A DNA stretch of 64,000 bases from Litoditis marina (GCA_964036275.1 OZ038434.1:7955060-8019059); one strand, 5' to 3'; positions 23,454 through 36,438 are shown, numbered from the stretch's first letter. Notes: generated by a model not told the origin, from the sequence alone. Made by a program: numbers and translations.

Positions 23454-23483
23454 CTGAACACAGGATTTCAACAAATTTTTATT
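23454..23483 (-). promoter_or_regulatory. eIF4A poly(A) signal next to the TBCK trans-splice site
   Basis: On the minus strand AATAAA (23483-23478) of the eIF4A 3' UTR is followed 22 nt later by the acceptor CCTGTGTTCAG (AG at 23455-23454). The TBCK ATG follows after 31 nt of leader. Poly(A) signal immediately followed by an acceptor is the arrangement of a nematode operon, and the very short spacing resembles the type without an intercistronic gap. Confidence 0.65.
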
Positions 23484-23616
23484 AGTGTCACCCATCTGAA
23501 TGAACAGCGAAGGAGCTATCTATAAAAGAAGGAACAAAGAAGACAAAAATGTGTGCCGAAAAGATAGCCGGGACAAAAACAACGGGGAAACAGGACCCGC
23601 AGCAACTTGAGAAAGA

Positions 23617-26600
23617 TTAAAGGAGGTCAACAATGCTAACAGGCATCTCTTCAATAACAGTATTGTAGAAAGCTTCAAGCTCCTTCAGTGAGCGCGCGTC
23701 ATTCTCAGTGACGAAGTTGATAGCCACACCCTTTCTACCGAAACGCCCGGAACGACCGATACGATGGATGTAGTTCTCACGGTTGGAAGGCAGATCGAAG
23801 TTGATAACCAGAGACACCTGCAAATGATATTATGTGAAAAAATCACCTATTCGTCATGTGATTGTCTTTCGTTCCCGTGGCACTGGCTGTAGCATGTAAT
23901 TGAAAATGAAGCAGACCAAAACTCCAAACACGATCGCCATCTAGCAAAGAGTACAATTTTAACCAGATTGTGGGAAATGAGGGATAAACCGAATAGGCAA
24001 CGATTGCAATAGTAAGTGGTAACGTACCTGCTGAACATCAATACCACGGGCAAGGAGATCGGTGGTGATCAAAACACGAGAGGATCCTGAGCGGAATTCT
24101 CTCATGATCACGTTACGCTCATTCTGTTCCATATCTCCGTGAAGGCAGGACACAGTGAACTTCTTGGAGATCATTTGATCGGCAAGAGTTTCGACCTAGA
24201 ACAACAGAAGGTAGGTTTAAACTAACACTTAAAGCACAGCTTATTTGAACCAGTACCAGCAATGTGTGGTTATTATAGAGCTAAAAACCAATTTTTAGAT
24301 GGGAATACGTTAAAGTTCCACGGCACTATTAATTCCTTTTCTAGTTTGAAGAACGAGGCAGTTGTTTTAATTCATCTCTATGTGAACATGTCAGCTGAAG
24401 TATGGCAATGTTCTCTTGGTAAAAATAACAAACTTGGGTAAAGCTGAAAACTAACCTTTCTACGTGTGTTACAGAAAATGACTGCCTGGGTGACATTGAC
24501 CGCATCATACAGATCGCAAAGAGTGTCGAATTTGAATTCCTGAAGATACATATGATTGCCAATACTTTGGCAAAGTACAACTTTTGTTGAAACGAGCAAG
24601 TGGGCAGGAAATGATTCCGCTCGTGCAAAGAACTTAACAAAAAGGCTACGTTTGTGGTGTGGAGGCGATTAGAATGTCACTTAATACATGATTACAAAAC
24701 TCAATACTGCCATTTTGTTTGCGTTAAACCACAAAGATGATACGTGCCAATAATCGAAGTGCACACCAGTCATAACCACATGTCGTGACAGACCAAATCC
24801 CAATGATAATCGTGATACTCTAACCCAAAAACAGATCTAGTCCACTCACGTCCTTCTGCACGTTGATGTAGAACTGACGAATACCTTCCAGGGTGAGTTC
24901 CTCTTTTTTCACGAGAATTCTGATAGGCTCACGCATGAAGCGATCAGTAACATCGAGTACATCCGCAGGCATCGTAGCGGAGAGAAGAACAACCTAAAAA
25001 AAACTTGATAAAGGGCGATTAGGCAGGTTGGGCGTGAGAAGTATTACTTTGTAGATTCCAGCCCATATGTCCACTGCTACGAATTGAACTCCGCAGTCGT
25101 ACACCGAGAGTAGAAACAACCTAGATCGAAGACGTATGATCAGTGGCCGTATTCACCAATCCTCGGGACGCTGAAATACCTCCCCGCGGGAAGTTAGAGC
25201 ACGAAAATAGCGTGCTGGTGAGGAGGGTCCAGAGGCGCGGGAAGCTTTTTTACCTTCCCGGGATCTTGGTGAATACGGCCACAGCTGATCACCTGCCCCA
25301 AATTATGGAGCGCGACTGTTTGAACTTCGCGGTCACCCCTTCAATATATTTTCGGTGCATGAAGTAGCATAACATTCGTTTTCGGCAAGAACAAAAATTT
25401 CACACACCTGAACCTCCTGGGGCATGGTTTTGAAGACCTCGTAGATCTGATCCTTGAAACCACGAGAGAGCATTTCGTCGGCCTCGTCGAGGACGAACAT
25501 TTTGATGTTGTCAGTCTCTGAAAAAAAAACGATGAAGGGAAGTAGATGCATAATGAAAAAGTAGATATTAAAACATCATCGAAAAATGAACAGAAACAAA
25601 CGAAAATGGGACTAACGCAGAGCATTTCTGTTGATCATGTCATTGACACGTCCAGGAGTTCCGACAACAACATGAACGCCGCTCTCGAAAGCACGCTGAT
25701 CATCGCGGATACTAGTTCCTCCGATACAGGCGTGAACCTTGACTTTCAAGTAGTCGCCGAGGGCACACATAACCTTTTGAATCTGAAAACAGCATTATAG
25801 TAATAATAATATTTCACTTCGAGACGAATTTATGTTTCTATGTTGACGAACAGGTAAACTTCAAACGTTTGTGGATATTTTACTACATGACGTTCGCCTA
25901 ATCATGGCCTCACATTAGGAATTAGGAACATTAGGATTAGGATAGAAGGAATCTCACATTATTTCGTAACTAATTGTAAATAGATAACTCCAGCCCGTGC
26001 TCCTGGTGCAAAACAGTGTACCCTAAATTGAGGTCTCACGACGACTTCGAAATGTGCTCACTAGTCTTTGGTTCGACGGTTAGAACCTCACTAGGTTATT
26101 TCAATTTATATGACTGAAAAGGAATTCAAAAGTTTGAGAAATGGTTCCATATCAAAATCAAACCTGCTGGGCAAGTTCACGAGTAGGAGCCATGACGAGA
26201 GCTTGGAGGTTGGGTACGGTATGATCGATGCGCTGAAGAATCGAAATGGAGAACGTGGCAGTTTTACCAGTTCCAGACTGTGCCTGTGCGATCACATCCC
26301 GACCTGAAAAGTACGATGCTATTCATATTTTATACTTAAATCAATTTATCTCAGCCTAACATCTGTCGGTCTGTGGCCGTATTCACCAATCCTCGGGAAG
26401 CTAAAATACCTCCCCGCGGGAAGGTAGAGCACGAAAATAGTGTGCTGGTGAATAGTGTAAAATAGTGTACGAAAAAATAGGGTCCAGAGGCGCGGGAAGC
26501 TTTTTTACCTTCCCGGGATCTTGGTGAATACGGCCACTGGTGGAATCGAAAAGTAGTTTCTGTCCCTGTGACAAGCGACCGCTGAGTTTTCGCGGGTGCT

Positions 26601-27429
26601 TATATCTGATAATCTTATATTTTGATAAAAGTTGGATAAATCTGATTTAAAACACTATATGTTACAACTAAGCAAACAAAACTCACCGGTGGTACAGGGA
26701 ACGATAGCACGCTGTTGAATAGCCGAGGGCTTTTCGAAACCGAAAGCATAGATACCGCGGAGGAGATCCTCCTTGAGGTTCATTTCATCAAAAGTGGGTA
26801 CGACCTGCTCATAGTTGCCCTGAAAGAAAAAGCAACGATGAATTATATTCAGAGGGACCGGAAAAATGAACAAAAATGTAGTCTGAACATTTCTTTCTTT
26901 TCGCACTCAATTACAAATTCTCAAAAATAAACTTTCAGCATTAATTTTGATTATAAAAGTTGCACCTTCGTACGCATTAAAATGTTTGTTTTGGCGCAAA
27001 CCCCACGGTCACCTCCACCGACATGAAAAATCTACCCCGGGGTAATTTTCCTTCCCGTACCAATGTATTCGGTAAACAACAATGTAGCCCCTCTGGAGCG
27101 CTTGGCTAGGGACCGGTCCGTGCAAGTTGCAAGGTAAGTTATGGAACAAGTCTGCATGAATGACGTATGATGAAATATTGTTATTTTTCCAAAGAGAACG
27201 AAACAGGCACAAAAATAACAGAGACCAAACAACAGGTAAAACAACAAGTAAACTAACTTCGATCAGGCCGTCATTGTCAACACCGCCGGAGCCTACATTA
27301 TTGTCTCTGAAAAACAACGATATATTTATATTCTCCTAACTTTATTTTGTGGCCTAAAATTCAGAATACCGTAGAAATGCTTCCAACAACGAAAAACGAA
27401 AAAACTCACTGTCCGTTCGCATCAGTCAT
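23617..27429 (-). CDS. inf-1: eIF4A, DEAD-box RNA helicase of translation initiation
   Basis: Ten phase-consistent exons: 27410-27429, 27258-27306, 26687-26819, 26164-26303, 25617-25782, 25408-25517, 24850-24993, 24456-24539, 24028-24195, 23617-23817; 404 aa against 406 in man. All helicase motifs are present in order: Q motif [22 protein letters not shown], Ia PTRELAQQ, Ib [41 protein letters not shown]. eIF4A unwinds mRNA 5' leaders within eIF4F. Codon use is more biased than in neighbouring genes, as in highly expressed worm genes. Two introns carry copies of one small transposon. The start MTDANGQDNN is the only in-phase ATG with a matching donor; the C terminus [11 protein letters not shown] matches the family. 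Confidence 0.98.
25144..25281. mobile_element. MITE, TGGCCGTATTCACCAA termini, copy 1
   Basis: Terminal inverted repeats TGGCCGTATTCACCAA...TTGGTGAATACGGCCA enclose 138 bp containing CTCCCCGCGGGAAG and a GGGAAGCTTTTTTACCTTCCCG hairpin. It is flanked by CAG on both sides, a 3-bp target-site duplication of the CWG type used by PIF/Harbinger elements. It lies in the eIF4A intron between 25407 and 24994. Confidence 0.85.
26374..26536. mobile_element. MITE, TGGCCGTATTCACCAA termini, copy 2
   Basis: 163 bp, same termini and interior as the copy at 25144, flanked by CTG on both sides. It is longer by about 25 bp, with a small internal duplication around AATAGTGTAAAATAGTGTA. It lies in the eIF4A intron between 26686 and 26304. 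Confidence 0.87.
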
Positions 27430-27775
27430 GTCAGTCTTGATGTACGACAACTTTTTCGGGAGTTTTATAAATTTGTAGAACGCTGGGCCCTTTCTTTTGA
27501 AGGGGGAATCAAGCAAATGAGCCAAATTCTGGCGGGCGCGATTGACCAATTCCGCCTATAACAAAGTTGGTCCCGACACGACTTTGATGAGCTTTTCGGC
27601 AATTTGCCAAGAATTTAAAGGAAAAACGTAATTGCCGTCGACGACTATGTCATTTTTGGTTTTTTGTTTCTTATTTTTTTATAACTTTATAACTTTCATA
27701 GTTATTATTTCATCATACATTGCTTTCTATTTTCACCCCTATGCAGCAATGTTTCAATTTTTCGGATGAAAACAT

Positions 27776-28011
27776 GGCCGGCCATCATGGCGAATTCTTT
27801 ATTTAACCCGGTATTTCGTTAACCCTAGCCGTTAACCATTAACCGGGTTACCTGGTTAACCCTTTTGTTAACCACTTGGTAACCCTACATTTTCCCCAAA
27901 AGACATTGTAAAAGAGGGTTAACAAGTGGTTAACAAAAGGGTTAACCAGGTAACCCGGTTAAGGTTACCTGGTAGGGTTAACGAAATACCGGGTTCCTTG
28001 TGGAATTGGCC
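27776..28011. mobile_element. MULE-like MITE, copy 1
   Basis: It sits in the 670-bp divergent space between the eIF4A and PIX starts. Inverted arms carry AACCCGGTATTTCGTTAACC and runs of GGTTAAC. The 9-bp sequence TGAAAACAT flanks it on both sides (27767-27775 and 28012-28020), the duplication length of Mutator-like elements. It has a few extra bases (GGCCGGCCATCAT) at the left end compared with the copy at 54270. Confidence 0.85.
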
Positions 28012-28098
28012 TGAAAACATTGCTTTTTTTACTCATTGTTTTTGTATGTAATCTCTCATTGAAAACATATTTCTTGATGGGAAAATTCTATTTTAGTG

Positions 28099-31000
28099 AT
28101 GCACTTTGAGCCCAGCCAGTCCGATCCGCCTCCCGTTTACGCTACAGCAAAGTTCGATTTCAACGGCAAGAATAATGATGAGGTGGGTTTCTTTTCGCGT
28201 TAATTTTTAGATGTTCAAACGATTACGAACCAAACGAGGATGGATTATTTACCTGAGAGTAGTATCTTCTACATGCATACAAGCCTGAAAAAAATGTGCG
28301 CTTTACCGATTTGTATGTCATAGATGACGAGCCCCTCGTGAGCATATCCCGCTTTCACGCCTTTCCATTTTCTTTAACCGGTGCGGGGAAAATCGACATA
28401 TTATTGAATGGAGATCTCTACGGTAGTTAGAGACGAAAGGCTATATTCAGTTGAACAATCATATTCATAACGATTTCTATATATATCGCTAAATTATTTA
28501 TCGAATATTTCAGCTGTCTTTCTTGAAAAACGATGTGTTGACTGTTACCCAGCAGCTCGATGGAGGGTGGTGGGAAGCAACTTTAGATGGGCAAACAGGA
28601 TGGTTTCCGTCCAATTATGTGACTATTACAAGTGATAGAGGTTCGTAGTGGAAAATTTCTTCACAATAATCTGACTCAAAGCACCCACAAGGCATGAAAG
28701 TTGCTTCCTCTCTCAATAAAATGAATCTCGACAGAGCGGCAAATATTGAATATCCTCTCAGAATATAAAGCATTTCAGAAGTCCTGGCACAAGTTTTTTT
28801 CAAAAGTGTTGTCTCAGAGCCCCCACTCAAAAGTTGCAATAAACGTTTGTCTCCGTTCCCTTTTAATAAAAGATTGGACGTTTTAGCTTGCTGGTTTTTT
28901 ATTTTCACGAATTTCAGATAAGCTGATGCGTTCAAGATCTGTACCAAATGCCAATTTGTTGGCAAACGGTGTTTCGAGTGGTCAGGGAACGCGTGAGTAT
29001 TTTAATTTTATTCCGCAAAATTCGATCTACTTTCTTGTTTTCGATAGACAAGTCATTTCCTTAAGACAAGTCAAGTTTATTTTTTTTAAATTTCCAGCTG
29101 TCCCATCGGATGGCTCTCATACAATTTCTCTGCAACAGTTTCGTGATGAAGTTTTGAAAGAAATGGAAGCGTCTGAAGTATCCTACCTCGGTCGTTTGAA
29201 TGAGATTCACAACAGTTACCTCATTCCCATTGAGAATTCCACAAAGTAAGTACTGAAGTAGATTGAAATGAGCTTTCTGTGGTGATGTAGACTAGTGTTT
29301 ATTCAACATCAGAATTACAGATTCAGAGCTATAATGCCACAGAAGAGAATCAATGTTGTTTTTCTAGTTTTAATGTTTCGAAACAATTCAAACTTATTAT
29401 ATAAATCATAACAGAAGTTTGCCAACCAATAATTTTAAGTTTATCTACAGATTGAACTCGGATGATTTTTCTACTCTACAATTCAATCTTCCGGAAATTC
29501 TCAGTTTGCAGACGGAAACTCTTTCTCTAGTTCAAGAACAACTAAAGTGAGTAATTTCTTTTTTTAGATTCAAACTGCTAAACTATTTATTTGCTAAAGA
29601 ACAATTCTTCTAAAAGACTTAACTTCCAACTATTTGAAATCACTGGGAGTGCATAGTTATCCAAACCCAGATTTGAACTGGACACAAACTATGCGGCAGT
29701 GGCGTAACCATGTAACGCTCGTCGCTCTCTAACTTGAATGACATTTTTTGGCTTACAATCGGGTTTGATCAGGTTTGTTGTGCAGATACCATGACATCTG
29801 GCATGCAATATTCTGGGAGGCCTAGACTAAATGGCGAGAGACAAGGTATACAGGGCCTCCTTTGAACGAAATTCGAATAATGCGACTTGATGGTCTTTCA
29901 TGCGATTTGAAGGATTTGGATAAAAATTGGTATAGTTTCGGAGATTAGTCGGCAGACCGCACTGGGTACTGGGGTTCGGATGTGTTTATGAGTTCATGTA
30001 TTCCTTTCTTTGGGGTTTGTTTGGTGAAAGTTTTCTCTTTTAGGTTACCAATGGCACAACAACGTGTAGGAGGAGTACTCTTGCAATCTGCCGCTGAATT
30101 GAAACGGTTATTGTTGGATTATTGCTGGAATCATCCCAAAGCCGTAGAGGTTATGAACGAGAAGGAGTGAGTTGAAACTTATCTGTAACATTTTTGTTGC
30201 AATGTTTCTTAGAGCGGTATTTTCCTTAAGAAATTTCATCTGCACGTGATTGTTTTTCGTGCGGCATGTTCTCGAGTTATAATATTGATACAGCTGCTAC
30301 AGCTCATTTCGATTTTTTCAGTTCGGAGTTGCGAGCAGTGCTAAGTGGTGTTGGAAAAGAGATGAAAGGCTTGATAACCGGGCTAAGCGAACCTTTCCGA
30401 CATCTCGACAAATATCCATCTGTGCTACAGGAACTAGAGAGAAGTGTTCAGGTGAGTTCTATGGCCCGTCTTACTTCAGAGCTAGTTTTATTTCCGAATA
30501 ATTTGATAGTAATTTCTTGATAATATGTCTTGTTAGTAGTGTGACAGAAAAACTATTTTGTTGCGAAATTTTGACGCTTTTTCTGCAGTGCACCTGGAAT
30601 GGTGGAATACGATACTTAACTAACAAGTTAGATCAGTTCAATTGTTTCCAGGAGGGCCACGTGGATCGTGGTGATGTTCAACGATCTTGTGCTGTCTATA
30701 AAGATATCCGTGTAAGTTAGATGATGTACATGTCGCCCAAAGTATCGATTTCATTATTCTATTTAAAATTATTTCTTTGCTGAAAATGCTATCCAAAGAC
30801 ATCCTACATCCAAAGAATGTGGGAATGTGGCAAAGAAGAATTTAATTGAGACCATAGCATTTTCATATGGCTGAATAATTTGAAAGTAAGAGAATATTGA
30901 GTCGATTCATTGATTCATACCACATAAGGCAGTTATTGACATTAGGGTAGTTTAGAATACCGATTTTGAAGATAAACGGATGAATCATGGAGACCATTAA

Positions 31001-34000
31001 CAAAGTCGCCCTACGTTTGAGTTGATTGTCTCCAAAGGCGTGAGACTTGTGTGACGAAGGTAAATCGTGTTCCAGGCTCTATGCGAAGCAGCCCGGAAAC
31101 AGAAAGAGACACAATTGGAACTCTTGTACACAGAGCAAGTAGAAAAGTGGGCCTCGTTTGAGGAACGTGGTAGAATTCGTTACGTTGGAACTGGATCAGT
31201 TCGCTCGCCTGAGGGGGAACAGAACGACAGGTCAGTTTGGTCAAGCATGAAATGTGATATATTGATATAATACGATTATGAGTATTTGAGAAGATATTCG
31301 TGCAAATCAGAAGTTACGCTTTGTTCATCTCGACGACTAACCATTACATATGTATTCTGTTGTGATGGTTTTGTCTAGGTGTTTTGTACCATGTGCTTCG
31401 GTGAATTCACGATCGTGTTTTCCAGGTGTATAGCTGTGTTCAGCAAGCTGGTTCTAATTCTGGAGATCACAACTCAGCTCAATTCTTACGAGTTGGTGAA
31501 GAAGATCCCAACCACCGGACTGATAGTCAAAAAGGTGGAAGGCGGAATATGTTTCTCAGGAGGTTCGTGTTTTCAGTGAAGAAGTAATCGTTGTCTTGTC
31601 ATATGACGTTATTCTGAGAAATCTGTTGAACGATGTATTCATGTAACATCGTTCTAGATTCGTTCTGTGAACACTTTGTTTCTTTGGAAAATTAAGTGTT
31701 ATATTATTAGCACGTTAGTAGTTGTTCGTATTCCAGCTGATTCCTTCACCCTTCTGCTATCGTCGTCTTTCGAATCTGACCGTTGGTTGGAAAACCTGGC
31801 GAAAACAGAAGGAGTTCGGGTAGAAGAGAGCACGGCCGCACCACTGACTCGCCCACCCACTCCCCAGAAGTTCTCCGTTCAGAATATAGTAGGTGTTTGT
31901 CTATACATCATTTTTTCAACGTCATCATCATTATCTTCTTGAACGTGCATATTTATTGAGTGTCACGTCGTACTCTAAAAACTTAGCAGAAATAGACCTT
32001 TTTTTGATACCTGGGAATATTTTGACATTTTACTGCAATGTATGAACATTGACGCGTTCTAATCTAAGAGCTGATTAAATTCTGAATGCTAGTTGGACTT
32101 TATTGCTTGCTGTGTGCTACATAGCGTGGTAAAACGTTTCCAATAAACTCTTGATATTGTAGTTCAGATTCTACAAGTTGATTTAATTTATCGTCATGTA
32201 ACACATAATAAATCTTTTCATTTCGTCTTAAAAACTCGTTCCAAATTGTTTACAGAACTCGCTGTCGCCCGTATGTACTCCCGAGATGACACGACTTCCC
32301 GTTGCCTCGAGAGCGCGCGTTGGCAAAAAAGCGTCGTGAGTCGATGGTTCTCAATTGTCAGACAATAACTTTTTTTTGAAAAGGGAAACTGGTAGTACAG
32401 ACCACGGATTTTCGGTAGGGTTTTGTATGGAGGAATGGTTAATGAATGGGGTAAAACCGTATCATCAAATAGAGAATGATGACAGCATCTGTATTCCAAG
32501 TACGCTACGAGATATTGATCTGAATGTTTCTCTTGTCGTTGTTTTTCTCCACTCCAGCATATGGTACGCTTTTTCAACGTATAAAAGACACACATCTCTA
32601 GTGCAGAAGATCTTTTCGGTTTGACCGTTCCAAAACGTGTTTTACCTAGGTTCGGATCGGGGGATTTGAAGTTGAATCACGAGTTGGAGATGATTCTCCC
32701 AGAGGGTATTGATGATTCCCTGAACAGCGGAGCCGGATCACGTAGATCGTTGGGTATGTGGTATACTCACTTTTATGAGTTCATGTTCATACTTACAGTA
32801 CGCAGCCCACCATTTAAATGGCTATTTTATTTAAAGAAGAATTTAAGACTTTTTTCAAGTATGGGGAAGATATAATGAATAGTAATTATATATTAATGAT
32901 AAAAATTAGTTGCGCATCGGTCATGAGCAAGTAGAGACTAAAAACTAACCATTATGTGCATTCCGTTTGATCACATCTGAGTAATGAGAGATTCATTTTA
33001 ATCTCAACAAGAACATTTTTCAGAACCTCGAGCGGAAAATTTCACGATTCGACCAACATATCAGAACAGAGCTCAAAACTTCGGACCAGATGGAGCGAAG
33101 AAAAATATAAAAATGAGAAAAGAAGGTGGTTCTTATTATCTGTGTTCTAGACATTCCTTTTAGTCTGAAATATTTTCTTGCATCGTTGCATATTCAATAC
33201 CAGAGAATTTTAGAAAATGGACTCGTTTATTCGTTTTGCCGTAAAAATGGACTATTTCTGATGCAGGATCACAATTCTGCGTGTTCACATGAAAAAACTG
33301 GTTCTTTTCTGTTAAATAGTCACAATTGAAGTGTGTTTTAGTGCCAGTCTCCGATGTAGATGATTCTATTCTGCTGCGAATCATAGAGGGTTACTGTAGT
33401 GGAGCTGCGCGAACTGTGCCACCGTCCGTCGATCGCCCACCACAACTGATTGTGGCTGAGGACGAGAAAATTCTCATCGAAGAAAAAGTTGGAGATGAAA
33501 TTATTCTACAAGAAAAGTCAGTCTTTTCCACATTATTGGAGGTTCAATACAAAGGCATGATCCTCGAATTGTTAACTTCGACACTTCATGCGGCGAAAAT
33601 TTCTGCTGATTGCGTATATTTCTATTTCAGTTTGAAAAATCCTAGAAAATGATAAAAAATTCCCAGGCGACATTGTGTTTTCACATCGTAAATATGTCTA
33701 TGACTATAATCGATTTAATCGTTTTAGGAGTTTAGTGGATACAGTCTACTCTTTGAAAGATCAACTATCCAATATGCGACAGGAGTTTACAGAATTGCAA
33801 CGAACGGTGGAACGAGAACAAAAGGTCATTTTTGAATGATTTTGATCTATAAGAATGAATTGAAATATTCCAGGTTTGGTATGTGTTGCAATGGTAATCA
33901 AATTTGATTTGTAGTGTGATCTTCGAACTCATCATAGACTTGAAACAACAGGGGAAATCCAGTTACAAAGAAATTGAACGTTTGCTGAAACGTCTATAAA

Positions 34001-34172
34001 ATATCATAATAATACTAGTACAAATAATACTTATACTAATGATAATAAAATCACTATCATCTGTAATTGTCTGTCAATTTAGGCGAGAAGACGGTTGGAA
34101 GACTTACTCCGACGTCAGGGAGGGTTGCAGACAAATATCACGTCTCCTACTCCTGCCAGCCCAAGCAGTTAG
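28099..34172 (+). CDS. pix-1: PIX-type guanine nucleotide exchange factor (beta-PIX/COOL homologue)
   Basis: Seventeen exons, 644 aa: 28099-28182, 28514-28640, 28918-28992, 29098-29245, 29451-29546, 30044-30166, 30322-30451, 30652-30711, 31076-31230, 31426-31562, 31737-31888, 32256-32335, 32650-32753, 33024-33125, 33342-33516, 33728-33824, 34083-34172. Order: SH3 (about aa 14-70; [31 protein letters not shown]), DH RhoGEF (about 98-320; [16 protein letters not shown]), PH (about 330-430), a GIT-binding-like stretch ([11 protein letters not shown]), and a C-terminal coiled coil ([18 protein letters not shown]). PIX proteins activate Rac/Cdc42 and bind PAK (through SH3) and GIT. The C terminus SPTPASPSS lacks the mammalian PDZ-binding end. 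The ATG lies 2 nt after the acceptor CTATTTTAG, so trans-splicing is likely; a longer N terminus is possible. Confidence 0.95.
29640..29745 (-). repeat. tRNA-like (SINE-like) sequence in a PIX intron
   Basis: On the minus strand, GAGCGTTACATGGTTACGCC resembles an A box and GTTCAAATCTGGG a B box about 35 nt later. The stems do not pair well. It shares the order GTTA-GCC-TGC-AGTTTG-GTTCRA with the sequence at 42170-42245. It is therefore read as tRNA-derived repeat, not a working tRNA. Confidence 0.4.
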
Positions 34173-34640
34173 ATATTAACTTAATTTAAAACAAACTTAA
34201 CTGTAGTTTTTTTTTCTGTTACTTCAATGTTATATATTTTCGGTTCAAATAAGTTTGTTTCAGAAGTAGATGTAAGTAGTTTAACAACATCGGATAATGT
34301 CAAGTGTTGATTGCAGCATAATGCATGGTTTAGTGTAAGTAATTACTAGAAGTTGACTGTTATTTGTCCGTTTTTTCTGTGAATAGTTTATTTATAATTA
34401 GGAAATTTTAGTTGGAAAATTTTTGAAATACGTGTACACTGCCATTTTTGGTGCTATGCTCATTAAGTTTGGTCACATATGAAATATTTATTTTTATAGA
34501 TTTTGTTGTTGATCTACTGAAATTAGGGAACTCAATGGAAAGTTGAAGTGTTGAACAACAGCGTTTCTAGAACTGCTTTCTAGCACATCCTTAGATCAAA
34601 TACCACTGTCAATCATGATCTCGACAACGTACTAATTTGG

Positions 34641-34907
34641 TTGCAGCTCACCTGGCTTCTCGAGCATTTGCTACCAATTTCTCGACTAATATTGTTTCTG
34701 GATAGCCTTGTCGGACGTGATATGAGAGAGTGTGTGAATATGGGAGGCTGGAGAGAGGTGGTGGACGGAGAGAGTGTGCAATCGATGAGACGCAGTGTGG
34801 TGGCTGGAGGGCGAGATGGGCACGTCAATACGCGGCTTCGGAGCGGGGAGCAACCGACACACACGCGCACTTTGGCACCACCACCAGCACTACCTGCGCA
34901 TTCATAG
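34641..34907 (+). other. GC-rich block open in several frames
   Basis: After TTGGTTGCAG at about 34648, roughly 260 bp stay open in three plus frames and one minus frame, with much higher GC than the surroundings. The +1 frame reads Arg/Gly/Thr-rich, ending TLAPPPALPAHS. No family is recognised and no donor-phase partner exon was found. It could be a lone exon, a promoter island or the body of a repeat, since a known repeat end abuts it. Confidence 0.25.
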
Positions 34908-34942
34908 TCCACATCATTCCCACCGAGACTCCTACAGTACCT
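34905..34942 (-). repeat. Partial copy of the CTGTAGGAGTCTCAG repeat
   Basis: CATAGTCCACATCATTCCCA followed by CCGAGACTCCTACAGTACC is the reverse complement of the terminal sequence seen at 9164-9202 and 60612-60660, with a few changes. Confidence 0.6.
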
Positions 34943-36420
34943 GTTCCCCCTTCCCCAATGACTGCTCTATCATGCCAACTTCAATTTGGTCGAAAATATT
35001 TTGGAATACTTTTTATGATGGGGAATCAGAATCAAACGCAAAAATCATGAATCTGCCCGATAATAATTACGTAGTTTAAACGGACTGATTGTTGCAATCA
35101 AACTTTTGAGTCATTAAACGACACTTCTTTTCTGAAACGGATTCCACCCGATTGGTTCGTTTAATATTTACCAATTCCGAAATTACCCGAACTTCGTTTC
35201 TTTCCACTAGTTTGTTCCGTTGTCCTTGTTTTGGTACGAATGTGGTTCGATTTAATAACGAACCGCCGGGTTGAATCGGTTATTGAAGGAAAAATCTCAA
35301 CAGGCCATCACCATCTTGCTGTATCGTCTATTTTTATGTGTAAACTTATAGTGTGTATCTTTCCTACATGTCTCCCATTTTATGCAGATACGCATCAGTA
35401 CATCCCTTCACACGCGATCTAGCTACCGGTTTTAAATTTATATTGTTGCTCAAATAGTTGAGGACATGAGTTACTCCTATCAATCTTCGTTTCGAAGTTT
35501 TTTTTTGTGAAGTATTCACTCACTTTTGATTTTTTCCTCGAATAGTTTTGCAGAGGAAATAACAACTAAGAGGTTACTTTTATGCATTGTGATAATCTGA
35601 AGTTAAAAATCTATGAAAACACTTTCGAGTTCGACATGAGTCACCGCTTTTCTTTCCCTACTATGAGAAAGTGGTGAAATTCTCGCCGTTCGCTTTATAA
35701 CAACTCTATGTAAGTTTCACGAGTTGACACTGTATTGGAGGAGACCATATTTCTGTGTACCTTTTTACTTCTTTTTGCCAAATCCACAAATAACCTAACT
35801 GTCTGTCTGGACTGAGCTATCAAAGGGGTTATCTACTAGGTAACCTAAAATTAGGTCGGAAAACTGGTTGGGTAACCAAATAATCAGGCCATGTAAAGAA
35901 TTGGCTTTTCGTTTCCCATTCTGAGCGAGTTTACGACGTCTGGCAATCGCTTTAAATCATGGCGCTGTTCCGCTGCTCTATCATTTTCATGTCATTTATT
36001 TTTCATTCTCTAATTACTTTTCCATAGCTGCACATTTTCATAATTAGGTTCGCATTCATGTTCAATTGGGGGAAGTAACTCCACACAGTTTGATCAAATC
36101 GACAACTTTTTTTCTTGAATACATTATTGTCTGCTGGAACAATTTCTATTCTATCCTTTTTTCCGTGTTTGTGATCTAAATGTTTAATTGGAAGTAGATC
36201 CATTCGGTTATTCTGCATTCTCCACTCATTTCGTCCAAAACATTTTACTCTTTTACTTTTGTTAATGATTTTACATACTATGTAGAATGGCTTTTTCGCT
36301 TACCTCTATATTCGGTGTCTTATTGTGTTCGCATATATATTGCTCTCTCGTTTTCGCTTTTGCACCCTTGAGAGAAGGGGGGCCAGTCAATACTTTGCAC
36401 TCTTTCTAAACCTCAAATTG

Positions 36421-36438
36421 CCCCCCCCCCCCCCCCCC
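36421..36438. repeat. Poly-C run of 18
   Basis: Eighteen consecutive C, a likely site of sequencing or assembly length error. Confidence 0.95.
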
